Positions 24,427 through 32,390 of a stretch of DNA of 39,978 nt are shown piece after piece. Each line of letters opens with the position of its first letter. Position 1 is the first letter of the stretch. The DNA is from JAUWQU01 sp964605095 (GTDB taxonomy: Bacteria > Planctomycetota > Phycisphaerae > SM23-33). The notes under the pieces are model-generated. The model was not told where the DNA came from and made no database searches. It worked only from the letters and a program-made list of their open reading frames with translations. The position numbers and the translations under genes were made by a program. The DNA is taken from contig CAZSBS010000005.1 in the NCBI GenBank assembly GCA_964605095.1, forward strand, positions 1-39,978, in the 5' to 3' direction.

Positions 24427-25992
24427 TCAGGGTTTTCTTGGGAAAAGGCCCACGGCCTTGCCAGTCCTGGCCCCGGCGGGCAGCGCGCCCCACCGCCCCG
24501 CCACGACGAGATCGGTCGCCTCGGACCCCAGGCCCAGTTGTGCCAGGCCGGCTGCGGCGGAGACGGGCATTATCGGCGCCAGGTAAGCCAGGATCAGCCT
24601 GACCGCCTCGGCGCAGTCATAGAGTATGCCGCCAAGCCTGACGCGCTGGGCGGCGTCCTTGGCGAGCTTGAACGGCTCGGTCACCTCTATGAAGCGATTC
24701 GTCGCGTCAACGAGCGTAAACAGCGCGTCGAGATACTTGTGGAACTGGCAGGACGCCATGGCGGGCCCGGCGGAGTCAATCAGCCCAGCCGCCGCTTCCA
24801 TGACCGGCTGGGCGTCGGACCCGGCCTCGTTCGGCGCCGCCGCCGGGACCTCGCCGTCGAAGTACTTGCCGATCATATTCACGGTCCGGCTGAGCAGATT
24901 CCCCACGCCGTTGGCCAGGTCGGCGTTGTAGCGGGCCTTGAGCGCGTCGCGCGAGAAGTCGCCATCGGCGCCGAACGTCACCGCACGCAACAGGAAGTAC
25001 CGGTAGACATCCACCGAGTACTCGCTACAGAGTTCCGCTATTGCCTCCCGCGAGATGAAGTTGCCCAGCGTCTTGGACATCTTCTTGCCCTCGCTGGTCC
25101 ACCACCCGTGGGCGAAGACGCACTTGGGCAGCGGCAGGTCCAGCGCCATCAGCATGCAAGGCCAGTACACGGCGTGGAACCACAGGATGTCCTTGCCTAT
25201 GAGATGCACGTCGCAAGGCCAGTAGCGCTCGTCCTTGCGGTCGAACTCGTCTCCCACTGCCGGCAGGCCAAGGGCAGTGTAGTAGTTGCTCAGCGCGTCG
25301 ATCCAGACGTAAACCGAATGCGACGAGTCGTTGGGCATCGGCACGCCCCAGCCGCCAAGCTTCTCCTGCTGGCGGGAAATGCACAGGTCCTCGACGCCCT
25401 GCTTGAGCTTGCTGAGCACCTCGTTGCGCCGCGCGTCGGGCTGAATGAAGTGCTCGTTGGACTCGATGTGCGCTATGAGCTTCGGCACCCACTTGCTCAG
25501 GCGGAAAAAGTAGCTCGGCTCGCTGTAACGCACCAGCGGCCGGGAGTTGATGGGGCTCTTGTACTCGTTGTCACGCGCCGCCGACTCGGTGACGAACTCC
25601 TCCTGACCCTCGTCGTACCAGCCCTCGTACTTGCCGAGGTATATCTCGTCACGCTTGACCATCTCGCTGACCAGCGCCTGAACGCGCTTTTCGTGCCGCG
25701 GACTGCTGGTGCGGATGAAGTCGTCGTTGGTGATCTCCAGATCCCTCCAGAGCTGCTGGAAATGAACAACCACGCTGTCGGCAAGTTGCTGTGGCGTCAA
25801 ACCCTTGTCGCCGGCCGCCTTGACGATCTTTATTCCGTGCTCGTCCGTGCCGGTGAGGAAGTGAACGTCCCGCCCGGCCGCGCGGTAATAGCGCGATAAT
25901 ACGTCGGCCGCGATGGTCGTGTACGAATGCCCGATGTGCGGCGCGTCGTTGACGTAGTAGATCGGCGTCGTTACGTAATAGGTCTCGCTCAT
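24427..25992 (-). CDS. metG: Methionyl-tRNA synthetase
   Basis: A 521-residue class I aminoacyl-tRNA synthetase charging tRNA-Met. HIGH is at 19-22 (YYVNDAPHIGHSYT) and KMSKT at 304-308 (EGKKMSKTLGNF). The connective part shows the zinc-less form (KYEGWYDEGQEEFVTE with no CxxC pairs). The anticodon-binding helical domain follows (FSRDALKARYNADLANGVGNLLSR). The C-terminal EMAP-II tRNA-binding domain of the longer forms is missing, as in many short MetG proteins. The ATG at 25992 has AGG 5 nt upstream. It is first of the three-gene unit metG - Minf_1886 - amidase, which runs without gaps of more than 6 nt. Confidence 0.97.
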   Translation of the reverse strand: MSETYYVTTPIYYVNDAPHIGHSYTTIAADVLSRYYRAAGRDVHFLTGTDEHGIKIVKAAGDKGLTPQQLADSVVVHFQQLWRDLEITNDDFIRTSSPRHEKRVQALVSEMVKRDEIYLGKYEGWYDEGQEEFVTESAARDNEYKSPINSRPLVRYSEPSYFFRLSKWVPKLIAHIESNEHFIQPDARRNEVLSKLKQGVEDLCISRQQEKLGGWGVPMPNDSSHSVYVWIDALSNYYTALGLPAVGDEFDRKDERYWPCDVHLIGKDILWFHAVYWPCMLMALDLPLPKCVFAHGWWTSEGKKMSKTLGNFISREAIAELCSEYSVDVYRYFLLRAVTFGADGDFSRDALKARYNADLANGVGNLLSRTVNMIGKYFDGEVPAAAPNEAGSDAQPVMEAAAGLIDSAGPAMASCQFHKYLDALFTLVDATNRFIEVTEPFKLAKDAAQRVRLGGILYDCAEAVRLILAYLAPIMPVSAAAGLAQLGLGSEATDLVVAGRWGALPAGARTGKAVGLFPRKP

Positions 25993-26049
25993 GAAAGCCT
26001 AGCATCCGGGGCGAAGACCGAAAAATCAACATTGTTCTTGGGGCAACAG

Positions 26050-26078
26050 CAGTACCCAGTAGCCGGCTACCAGCTACT
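26050..26078 (-). repeat. Stop-codon-nested repeat after rnfC
   Basis: On the minus strand the last codon of rnfC runs into AGTAGCTGGTAGCCGGCTAC, and the gene's TAG stop is the first TAG of the motif. Same family as 51-71, 20089-20107 and 37827-37850. Confidence 0.7.
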
Positions 26079-27429
26079 GCTTTGGCAATTTCGTTTTGCC
26101 CATGCGGATCAACTGCACCAGCGGAATAGCCGCCGGGCAGGTGAACGCACAACTGCCGCACTCGATGCACGCCGGCATGTGATACTTGCGGGCCAGGTCC
26201 CAGTCACTGCTGCGGGCCGCGACCGCCAGCTTGCTGGGAACCAGGTTCAATGGGCACACATCCACGCACCTGCCGCAGCGGAGGCAGTTGGTTTCCTCGG
26301 CCTTGGCCACGTCCCGGGCTGTCAGCGCCGTAATGCCGCTGGTGCCCTTGGTTACCGGCGTGTCCAGGTCGCCCAGCGCGAAGCCCATCATAGGCCCGCC
26401 GGCGATTACCCGCGAGGCGTCGGGTTTGAGCCCGCCGCAGAAATCGATCAGCTCGCGGTAACTCACGCCTATCGGCGCCAGGACGTTCGCCGGCCTGACC
26501 ACGCCCGCGCCGGTGATCGTCACGATACGGTGGGTCAGCGCCTTGCCCCGGACGACCGCCCGCGCTATTGCCGCAGCCGTGCCCACGTTCACCACCACCA
26601 CGCCCACGTCCAGAGGCAGCCCGCCCGTCGGCACAGCCAGGCCGGTGATGGCGCAGATCGCCTGCTTCTCGCCGCCCTGGGGGTACTTGGTGCGGACGAC
26701 GGCGACCTCGATGCCAGTATTCGCGGCGGCCTTGCGCATCGCCTCGATGGCCTGGGGCTTGTTGTCCTCGATGACGGCGACGATACGCTTGGCGCCGTTG
26801 GCCCTGGCCGCCAGCAGCCCGCCGCATATCGCGGCGTCGGGGAACTCCAACATCAGCCGGTAGTCGGCAGTGAGGTACGGCTCGCACTCGCAGCCGTTGA
26901 GCAGCAGCGTGTCGATAGGCTTTTTCTCGTTGCGCAGCAGCTTGACGTGCGACGGGAAGGCCGCGCCGCCAAGGCCGACTATTCCTGCTTCGCTTGCAGC
27001 GTCGGCAATCTGCTTGGGCTCGAACTGCGAGGCGTCCATCGGCCAGTGCCCGCCGAACACATCGTCCAGCAGGTCCGCGCCCGCCAGGGGCTGCGTCTCG
27101 GCCGCGGTAATCGGCACGGCCTGTACGCGCCGCCCGTTGGGCATCGTAACCGCGCATCCCAGGCCCACCTTGCCGGAGATGCTGGCATGCACGGCTGCGG
27201 ATATGAACCCGGCCGGCTTGGCGATCATCTCGCCCATCTGGACGTCCTGCTTGGTCTTGACCAGTGACTCGGCCGGGGCGCCGAGGTGCTGGACCAGCGG
27301 GATCGTCACCTGCTTTGGGGTCGGGAAAACCTCAAGCGGCGAGTCCTGGGAGAACTCCTTGTGCTCCGCCGGATGCACGCCACGGGGGAACGTGCCTGTC
27401 CCACGCGACGGTCTTGTAGAGGTCGTCAT
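26074..27429 (-). CDS. rnfC: RnfC-like electron transport complex subunit
   Basis: A 451-residue subunit of the Rnf ferredoxin:NAD oxidoreductase, peripheral at the membrane. Seen in order: a barrel-sandwich start (GVHPAEHKEFS, then KTKQDVQMGEMIA); the NADH/FMN-binding part with GLGGAAFPSHVKL (152-164) and NGCECEPYLTADYRL; the SLBB-like middle ITGAGVVRPANV; and two 4Fe-4S clusters, C382/C385/C388/C392 and C421/C424/C427/C431. The length is close to usual, without the long C-terminal tail. The ATG at 27429 has AAGGAG 5 nt upstream and overlaps the stop of the previous gene (ATGA). The rnfA, B, D, E and G genes are not here, so the rest of the complex lies elsewhere or this is a free RnfC-type protein. 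The TAG stop is part of an intergenic repeat. Confidence 0.93.
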   Translation of the reverse strand: MTTSTRPSRGTGTFPRGVHPAEHKEFSQDSPLEVFPTPKQVTIPLVQHLGAPAESLVKTKQDVQMGEMIAKPAGFISAAVHASISGKVGLGCAVTMPNGRRVQAVPITAAETQPLAGADLLDDVFGGHWPMDASQFEPKQIADAASEAGIVGLGGAAFPSHVKLLRNEKKPIDTLLLNGCECEPYLTADYRLMLEFPDAAICGGLLAARANGAKRIVAVIEDNKPQAIEAMRKAAANTGIEVAVVRTKYPQGGEKQAICAITGLAVPTGGLPLDVGVVVVNVGTAAAIARAVVRGKALTHRIVTITGAGVVRPANVLAPIGVSYRELIDFCGGLKPDASRVIAGGPMMGFALGDLDTPVTKGTSGITALTARDVAKAEETNCLRCGRCVDVCPLNLVPSKLAVAARSSDWDLARKYHMPACIECGSCAFTCPAAIPLVQLIRMGKTKLPKQ

Positions 27430-27716
27430 AACTTCTCCTTGGCCTTTCGACCGATCAGCCGGGCCGCAACCGCGCCCACCAGAAGCCCCGCCGCCAGGCC
27501 TCCAAACGCGCCGTAGAACTGATGTGTCCGCTCCGCACCGGCCAGGACAGCCCCTGCCGTCGCCGCCGCGAGGGGCAGCAGGAACGCGCACGCCGACGAT
27601 GCCACCAGCGCCCAGCCGGTCAGTCCGCCAGGCTGCTGGCCACACTGATTGAGGGCACCGCACTTGGGGCATCCCCCGCCGCAGGCTGAAGAATCTTTCC
27701 GGTCCAAATCGCTCAC
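27426..27716 (-). CDS. Small Cys-rich two-helix membrane protein, RseC/MucC-like
   Basis: A 96-residue protein. The N-terminus is rich in cysteine (C12, C16, C19, C25 in a Gly-rich stretch), which may bind a metal or cluster. Two membrane helices follow (about 33-59 and 68-87), then a basic tail. This layout is that of RseC/MucC, whose genes commonly accompany rnf genes and whose products act with Rnf in reducing redox proteins such as SoxR. The match is by layout, not by clear sequence. Its stop overlaps the rnfC start (ATGA), so translation is coupled. The start is GTG at 27716 with only a weak AAGAG upstream. It is probably first gene of the pair. Confidence 0.6.
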   Translation of the reverse strand: MSDLDRKDSSACGGGCPKCGALNQCGQQPGGLTGWALVASSACAFLLPLAAATAGAVLAGAERTHQFYGAFGGLAAGLLVGAVAARLIGRKAKEKL

Positions 27717-27984
27717 GTGAAACTCTTATAAAAAAGTCCATCCCGCCCAATAGCCAACAGGGACGGGACATTCCATCATACTAGCTTCCCCAAAAAGCAC
27801 AGTAAAGACCTTTCCGACGGCAATGCAAGCGTGCAGGCGCCGCACCTGTGGCCCGCACCGCCTCGTTCGGGGCGCGGATTGCTCCCGGCCTGAGTAATAC
27901 CGCCTTCCGGTTTGGCCGATACTTAACTGGCGGACAGCCCGGTGGCGGGCCAACCGCCAAACGACCTGAAACGGAGGTGTGCAA

Positions 27985-28845
27985 TTGCCGTCTGACGGCG
28001 ACAACCTGTGGCAGTCACGACAGTGCGCGCACGGCCAATCGCCTGGCGGGCCTTCTACGGTGACAATCGAGTTTCGCCTCTTCGGCCAACCCCTGCGACT
28101 GTCCACAACGGCGTCCGAGAAGCCGATGCGCCTGGCGGAGATCGTGCCGCTGGCGTGGGCGGTCTGCGACCATATCGTCCATCGCACGGTCCAGTTCACT
28201 CAGGCCAGCGGGCGCGTACCGTCGTGCCATCGCGGCTGCGACGCCTGCTGCCGATACGCCGTGCCGCTGTCCGTGCCGGAGGCAATGCGCCTCGGCCAGG
28301 ATGTCGCGGCTTTGCCGGCCGGGCAGCGGGCGCGAATCGAGAAGCTCTTCCACCAGGCCGTCGCCCGAATCGTCCAGGCCGGGCCGCCGGCCATTCCAGC
28401 CACCCCGGCCAATGCGGACCCCACGGGCGGCGCGGATGGCAACAAGGCCCTGCATGCCATGGCACAATGGTATTCGTCGCTGGACATGCCTTGCCCGCTG
28501 CTGCTCGAGCGGTGCTGCGACTTCTACTCCTGCCGACCCACCGCATGCCGCGAGCACCTGGCGATCAGCCGGTCCGCTTTGTACGCCGGCAACAACCCCG
28601 CCGCGGGGGAACTGGTGCCACTGCCGGTCAGCGTAACCCACGCCCTGGGCCTGCTGGCCGCGGAAATGGAAGGCTCGCCCGTCGAGGCCATCCTCATGCC
28701 CGCCGCACTTGCCTGGTGCAGGGACAACGCCGCCCGCACAAACGCCGCCTGGCCAGGCCGGATGCTCCTGGAACGATTCGCCGCCATCCTGCGGCGCCTT
28801 GCCGACCAGGCCGAGCAGAAACGCCGCGACGCCGCCGCCGCGTGA
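27985..28845 (+). CDS. YkgJ-type cysteine-cluster (zinc/iron-chelating) protein
   Basis: A 286-residue protein with the CxxxCxxCC pattern of the YkgJ/UPF0153 family (SCHRGCDACCRYAVPLS near residue 80) and the later partner CPLLLERCCDFYSCRPTACREH (about 170-190). Together these supply eight or more cysteines for an Fe-S cluster or zinc site. The family role is unproven. The N-terminal 50 residues and the Ala-rich tail are not conserved. Start: GGAGGT at 27973-27978 lies 6 nt before a TTG at 27985, whereas the GTG at 27979 directly abuts the RBS, so TTG is preferred. It is divergent from the RseC-like/rnfC pair. Confidence 0.8.
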   Translation: MPSDGDNLWQSRQCAHGQSPGGPSTVTIEFRLFGQPLRLSTTASEKPMRLAEIVPLAWAVCDHIVHRTVQFTQASGRVPSCHRGCDACCRYAVPLSVPEAMRLGQDVAALPAGQRARIEKLFHQAVARIVQAGPPAIPATPANADPTGGADGNKALHAMAQWYSSLDMPCPLLLERCCDFYSCRPTACREHLAISRSALYAGNNPAAGELVPLPVSVTHALGLLAAEMEGSPVEAILMPAALAWCRDNAARTNAAWPGRMLLERFAAILRRLADQAEQKRRDAAAA

Positions 28846-28912
28846 GTGCCGCCCGCGGCAATCCGCCGACATTTATTGCCAAGGCAACGGCCTCTTCGCG
28901 GGCAGCGTACCC

Positions 28913-29096
28913 CTACGGCTTGGTCAGTTCGGTCCGTGCCGCCGCGACAATGCGGTCCAGCAACCGGGGCATCCACAGTTCCTTATCGCCGCAGCATCTC
29001 ATCGTGCGGAACGGACGCGCCTACACGCTGAAGGATTTCCAGCGAAGCGTTGTGTATCCGCTCGATCTGCCCGTCTGTCAGAATCTGGGTAATGAT
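28913..29096 (-). pseudogene. Remnant of an mttB-like (trimethylamine methyltransferase family) gene
   Basis: Read on the minus strand from 29096, the frame gives ILTDGQIERIHNASLEILQR, then VGASVPHDEML and a TAA at 28985-28983. This is the N-terminus of the COG5598/MttB family (usual pattern LT.EQIERIHEASLEIL...GV.VPHEEAL). In the next frame, from 28987, the sequence goes on as DKELWMPRLLDRIVAAARTE and stops at 28915-28913. That fits the family's following V-x-IP-x-x-L-V-x-x-A-L segment after a small deletion. A perfect AGGAGG lies 8 nt before the first codon, which is ATC, not ATG. The rest of the gene (over 400 residues) is absent. This is a decayed gene with its RBS still present. Confidence 0.75.
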
Positions 29097-29111
29097 GGTT
29101 CGGTCCTCCTG

Positions 29112-29300
29112 CCGGCAGGCAAAAAGCACCAAAATTCAAACCCCAAACAAGAACCCAATTACAGCCATCAAACACCAAATGCCAAATCCCAAGACTTCAA
29201 CTTCCCAAAACGGAAAGTTACCCTTGGTTTCTGTTTGGAATTTGCGGTTTATCTGTTTGGAGCTTGTTTGTTATTTGGTGCTTGTGGTTTGGAGCTTAGC
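29112..29300 (-). repeat. CAAA/TTTG-rich imperfect dyad after the fucosidase gene
   Basis: Directly behind the fucosidase TAA (minus strand) the sequence is a run of CCAAAC, CACCAAAT, AACAAAC and TTCCAAAC motifs. About 80 nt later comes the complementary type (TTTGG, TTTGGTGTTTG, GGGGTTTG). The two halves can pair into one long imperfect hairpin of roughly 170 nt. The base composition is far from the surrounding genes. Confidence 0.7.
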
Positions 29301-29301
29301 A

Positions 29302-30714
29302 TTACGGCATCGCCTTGATCACCAGCCCGTCCGCCAGCGCCCGGTCAAGCGTCAAGACAAACACCGTGTAAATGGGGTCGCGCTTGGCTGCCGGAAGCGT
29401 CAGGTCCACTCCCTTTTCGGTCTGCTTGAACTCGACCGCATCGCCGCCCATGAGTTTCTTGACGGCCGTGATCTTGCCGGGCAGCGGGCTCAGGTCCAGG
29501 GTATCGCCCTTCCAGTCCTTCGCAAACACATACACCGTGTTGCCACGGTGCGACGAGCCGCCCCAGTTGCCGTTGGCGTACGGGCCGCCGCGAGTGCCGT
29601 AAACCGCCTCGGCGCGGGGTTTGACCCAGTCGCCGACCTGTTTCAACAGTTCAACCTGCCGCGCCTCGATCTCGCCTGTCGGCATCGGACCTATATTCAG
29701 CAGAAGATTGCCGCCACCCGTCACGCAGTTGACCAGAATGGTCAGCGTCCTGTCGAGCGTATACATTCTGCCGCCCGGTTTCCAGGACCACTGCCCGCCG
29801 ACAAGAGTCATGCACGACTCCCAGTCATGCTTGAGGTCCATGTGGCCCACGGCCTGCTCGGGCGTGCCGAAATCGCCATCTGTTATCTTTCTGATCTCGT
29901 GAGTCGCCGGCCCGCGGTCCTGAGGGGTGCCCGGCCCGCAAAATCTTGCCGCCCGGTTGTTCACGATCAGGTTCGGCTGAAGCCGGTACATCATCGAGAA
30001 CAACTCGTCGAACTTCCACTTGCCCCAATCCTGCCCGCCGACGTGGTCGAACCACATCACGTCCACCTGCCCGTAGTTGCTCAGCAGCTCTCCCACCTGG
30101 CCGCGATACCATGCATCGTACTTACTGTTGTCACCAACCAGGTAATCGCGGTTATACCAGTCACGCGTCGAGTAGTACAGGCCCAGCCTCATGCCGGCCT
30201 TGTGGCACGCGTCGGCGAACTGCTTGATTATGTCCTTGCCGTAAGGCGTGGCCATGATGTCGTATTCGGTCAGCTTGGAATCGAACATCGAGAAGCCGTC
30301 ATGGTGCTTGCAGATGATCACCATGTACTTCATGCCGGCGTTCTGGGCGATCTTGACCCACTCGTCGCCGTTGAACTTGACGGGATTGAACTTCTTGTAG
30401 AGGTTGTCGTAGAAGGTGTCTTCCGTGCGCGGCGTCTGGACGCCGCTGATGTCCCACGGGCGGTGGGCATCCCGTCCCCAACTCAGTTCCTTGCCGGAAA
30501 GAGACACCGGCCCCCAGTGCAGGAACATGCCGAACTTGGCGTCGCGCCACCACTTCATGCGGGCGTCCCGCTGCTCGGTGGTCTCCTTGAGTTGCGGCAC
30601 CTTGCTCAGGTCCACGCCCTCCGCGCCGCCCGCCCACGACAGCGCAAAGCCAACCACTGCCATGACGAGGAACAATCCCGCAAACAACCTGCAATCATTC
30701 ATCCCACTGCGCAT
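29302..30714 (-). CDS. Secreted alpha-L-fucosidase (GH29)
   Basis: A 470-residue glycoside hydrolase removing L-fucose from glycans with retention. A hydrophobic signal segment covers about 9-29. The GH29 barrel starts near residue 55: WWRDAKFGMFLHWGPVS, KYMVIICKHHDGF (HHDGF 137-141), LGLYYSTRDWY, and the nucleophile D223 in VDVMWFDH. GGGNLLLNIGP (in the second half) and a C-terminal beta domain complete it. The acid/base residue is not conserved across the family and I do not name it. Of three ATGs, 30714 is preferred: AAGGAG lies 7 nt upstream, and 30732 has none. It pairs with the divergent SASA-type esterase gene, consistent with degrading acetylated fucose-containing polysaccharide. The 3' side runs into a CAAA-type dyad. 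Confidence 0.94.
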   Translation of the reverse strand: MRSGMNDCRLFAGLFLVMAVVGFALSWAGGAEGVDLSKVPQLKETTEQRDARMKWWRDAKFGMFLHWGPVSLSGKELSWGRDAHRPWDISGVQTPRTEDTFYDNLYKKFNPVKFNGDEWVKIAQNAGMKYMVIICKHHDGFSMFDSKLTEYDIMATPYGKDIIKQFADACHKAGMRLGLYYSTRDWYNRDYLVGDNSKYDAWYRGQVGELLSNYGQVDVMWFDHVGGQDWGKWKFDELFSMMYRLQPNLIVNNRAARFCGPGTPQDRGPATHEIRKITDGDFGTPEQAVGHMDLKHDWESCMTLVGGQWSWKPGGRMYTLDRTLTILVNCVTGGGNLLLNIGPMPTGEIEARQVELLKQVGDWVKPRAEAVYGTRGGPYANGNWGGSSHRGNTVYVFAKDWKGDTLDLSPLPGKITAVKKLMGGDAVEFKQTEKGVDLTLPAAKRDPIYTVFVLTLDRALADGLVIKAMP

Positions 30715-31102
30715 TGTGGGTCTCCTTCTCATGTTCGACCGAGTATGCCGCGCCAGAATATGCTAAGGTATCCGCCGCCGGTCCTTATTCAATCATCGCC
30801 GCAAGGCGGGCCTTGCCCGCCGCCGCAAATCCACGAAAATAATAGCCGCGCTCCACCAACATTACAAGCCTCTGCCGAGCGCGAGCCCCCGCGCCCGTCC
30901 AAGCCGGCGGAAATGCCCATCTTCGCCACCCGATATTCCGCGTCATTGTCGAAAGAACAACTGGATCCGACGCAACCATGCCTGTACAAGGTAAGCTGCG
31001 AGGGTACAATCGACAAACAGGGTTTTTGGCAACCTGTTTGATACGTTGCCGAGAAGCGTTGTGTTTCCACAAGACAGGCGATCGTTGCGAAAGGAAATGG
31101 TT
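30715..31102. promoter_or_regulatory. Divergent promoter region between fucosidase and esterase genes
   Basis: This 388-bp non-coding gap serves both leaders. It contains a perfect hairpin GGCGGGC-CTT-GCCCGCC (30805-30821). It also holds an inverted pair AAACAGG / CCTGTTT (31015-31021, 31033-31039) about 65 nt before the esterase start, a possible operator. No promoter match is convincing by eye. Confidence 0.4.
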
Positions 31103-32215
31103 ATGAAAACGCCCAGAGCATTGTGGATCGTTATTCTGGCGTCGCTGGTGACATTGCCAGGCCTGGCACTGGCCCAGGCCGCCGTTCTCGATTTGCCGCT
31201 GGATCGGCAGGTGTTCCAGCGGACCGCCGGCGAGTGGGCTGAGGTTAAGGTGGCCGGGACCGTTCCGACCGGTGCGACCATTGTGGAAGCCAAGGCGAGC
31301 CTCGGCGAGGCGCTGCGGGGCAAGCCTGTGGATTGGACCGTTGTGGCGCAAGGCTCGCAAGTCAAAGACGGACGATTCGCCGGCGCCCTCAAACTGGAAA
31401 CCGGCGGATGGTACACGCTGACAGTGCGATTCCGTAAATCCGCCGACGACCAGGCCAGTCTCGGCGAAGCCGCGGTCGAAAAAGTGGGTGTCGGGGATGT
31501 CTTCGTCACGGCCGGACAATCCAACTCGGTCAATTACGGCAATCCCCGCCAAAAGTCCAACGAGACCTTGTCGGTCTACTTTGACGGAAAGAAGTTCACG
31601 CCCGCCGCGGACCCGATTCCCGACGCCTGCGGCAACGGCGGCACACCCTGGCCTATCCTGGGCGACATGCTCTCCCGCACCACGCGGGCGCCGGTGTGCT
31701 TCCGATCAGCCACGGTGAACTGGGTGCGCGTCCGGGATTGGCTGCCGGGCGCGAAACTGCACAATATCGAACGGCTCGTGGAACGAACCAAGTGGTTCGG
31801 CCCGGCCGGCATTCGCGCGGTGCTCTGGGTGCAGGGCGAGGCGGATGCGGGGCGCGACGATTACACGCCAGCCGAAGACTACGAGCGGGACGCCAAGGCT
31901 ATGATCGAGTTCAGCCGAAAGCAACTCGGCTGGCCTGTTGACTGGTTCGTGGCCGGCACCTCCTATTGCCCGCCCCATGGGCCCAAGGACTGGAAGGTGG
32001 GCATGGCCTCCGTCTTGAAGGCCCAGAAAGCGCTGTGGGACAAAGGCATTGCCTGTCGCGGCCCTGACACAAACGACATCGTGGGCAACCGGGAGTACCG
32101 GCACGACGGCATTCACTTCGGCCCAAGGGGCCTGCTCATCCACGCCGAGCGGTGGTATGCAATCATCTCGACTCGCCACATGTGGACAAACCCGGTGACA
32201 ACGGCCGGGAAATAG
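31103..32215 (+). CDS. Secreted SASA/sialate O-acetylesterase-like esterase
   Basis: A 370-residue carbohydrate esterase of the SGNH/SASA (DUF303) kind. The signal peptide is about 1-25 (LWIVILASLVTLPGLALA). A beta-sandwich-like N-terminal domain spans 30-128. The esterase domain opens with GDVFVTAGQSN (131-141; S140 is the nucleophile) and carries VLWVQGEADA with the oxyanion/Glu motif and a C-terminal DGIHFG with the Asp/His pair. It removes acetyl groups from sugars. ATGs at 31097 and 31103 both follow AAAGGA; the second has the usual 7-nt spacing and is chosen. It is divergent from the GH29 gene and likely functions with it. Confidence 0.9.
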   Translation: MKTPRALWIVILASLVTLPGLALAQAAVLDLPLDRQVFQRTAGEWAEVKVAGTVPTGATIVEAKASLGEALRGKPVDWTVVAQGSQVKDGRFAGALKLETGGWYTLTVRFRKSADDQASLGEAAVEKVGVGDVFVTAGQSNSVNYGNPRQKSNETLSVYFDGKKFTPAADPIPDACGNGGTPWPILGDMLSRTTRAPVCFRSATVNWVRVRDWLPGAKLHNIERLVERTKWFGPAGIRAVLWVQGEADAGRDDYTPAEDYERDAKAMIEFSRKQLGWPVDWFVAGTSYCPPHGPKDWKVGMASVLKAQKALWDKGIACRGPDTNDIVGNREYRHDGIHFGPRGLLIHAERWYAIISTRHMWTNPVTTAGK

Positions 32216-32320
32216 CGGCCCGCGTGGGCGCCGCGGCCTGTTGCCGGGAAATAGAGCCGCGGAGTGGATGAAGACATCGTTTCAGAGGGTTTGCGCGCTC
32301 AGCCCAGGCTGATGCGCCGC

Positions 32321-32338
32321 AGCCCCGTTCACGGGGCT
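32321..32338. repeat. Small perfect hairpin AGCCCCG-TTCA-CGGGGCT
   Basis: A 7-bp perfect stem and 4-nt loop lies in the gap between the convergent esterase and EEP genes (32216-32390). There is no T run, so a terminator is unlikely. It is of REP-like character. Confidence 0.45.
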
Positions 32339-32390
32339 GAGAAGAAGGTCGCTAAGCACGCACAGGTCGCACATCGCCTGCCGCTCTATT

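Noticed and set aside
28913..29096. Functional small gene with a non-standard ATC start
   Set aside because: The frame stops after 37 codons and the similarity continues in a shifted frame, which speaks for decay and not for a short real protein.
30805..30821. GGCGGGC-CTT-GCCCGCC as a terminator
   Set aside because: A perfect stem, but no T run on either side and it lies in a divergent promoter region. It is kept only as a hairpin.
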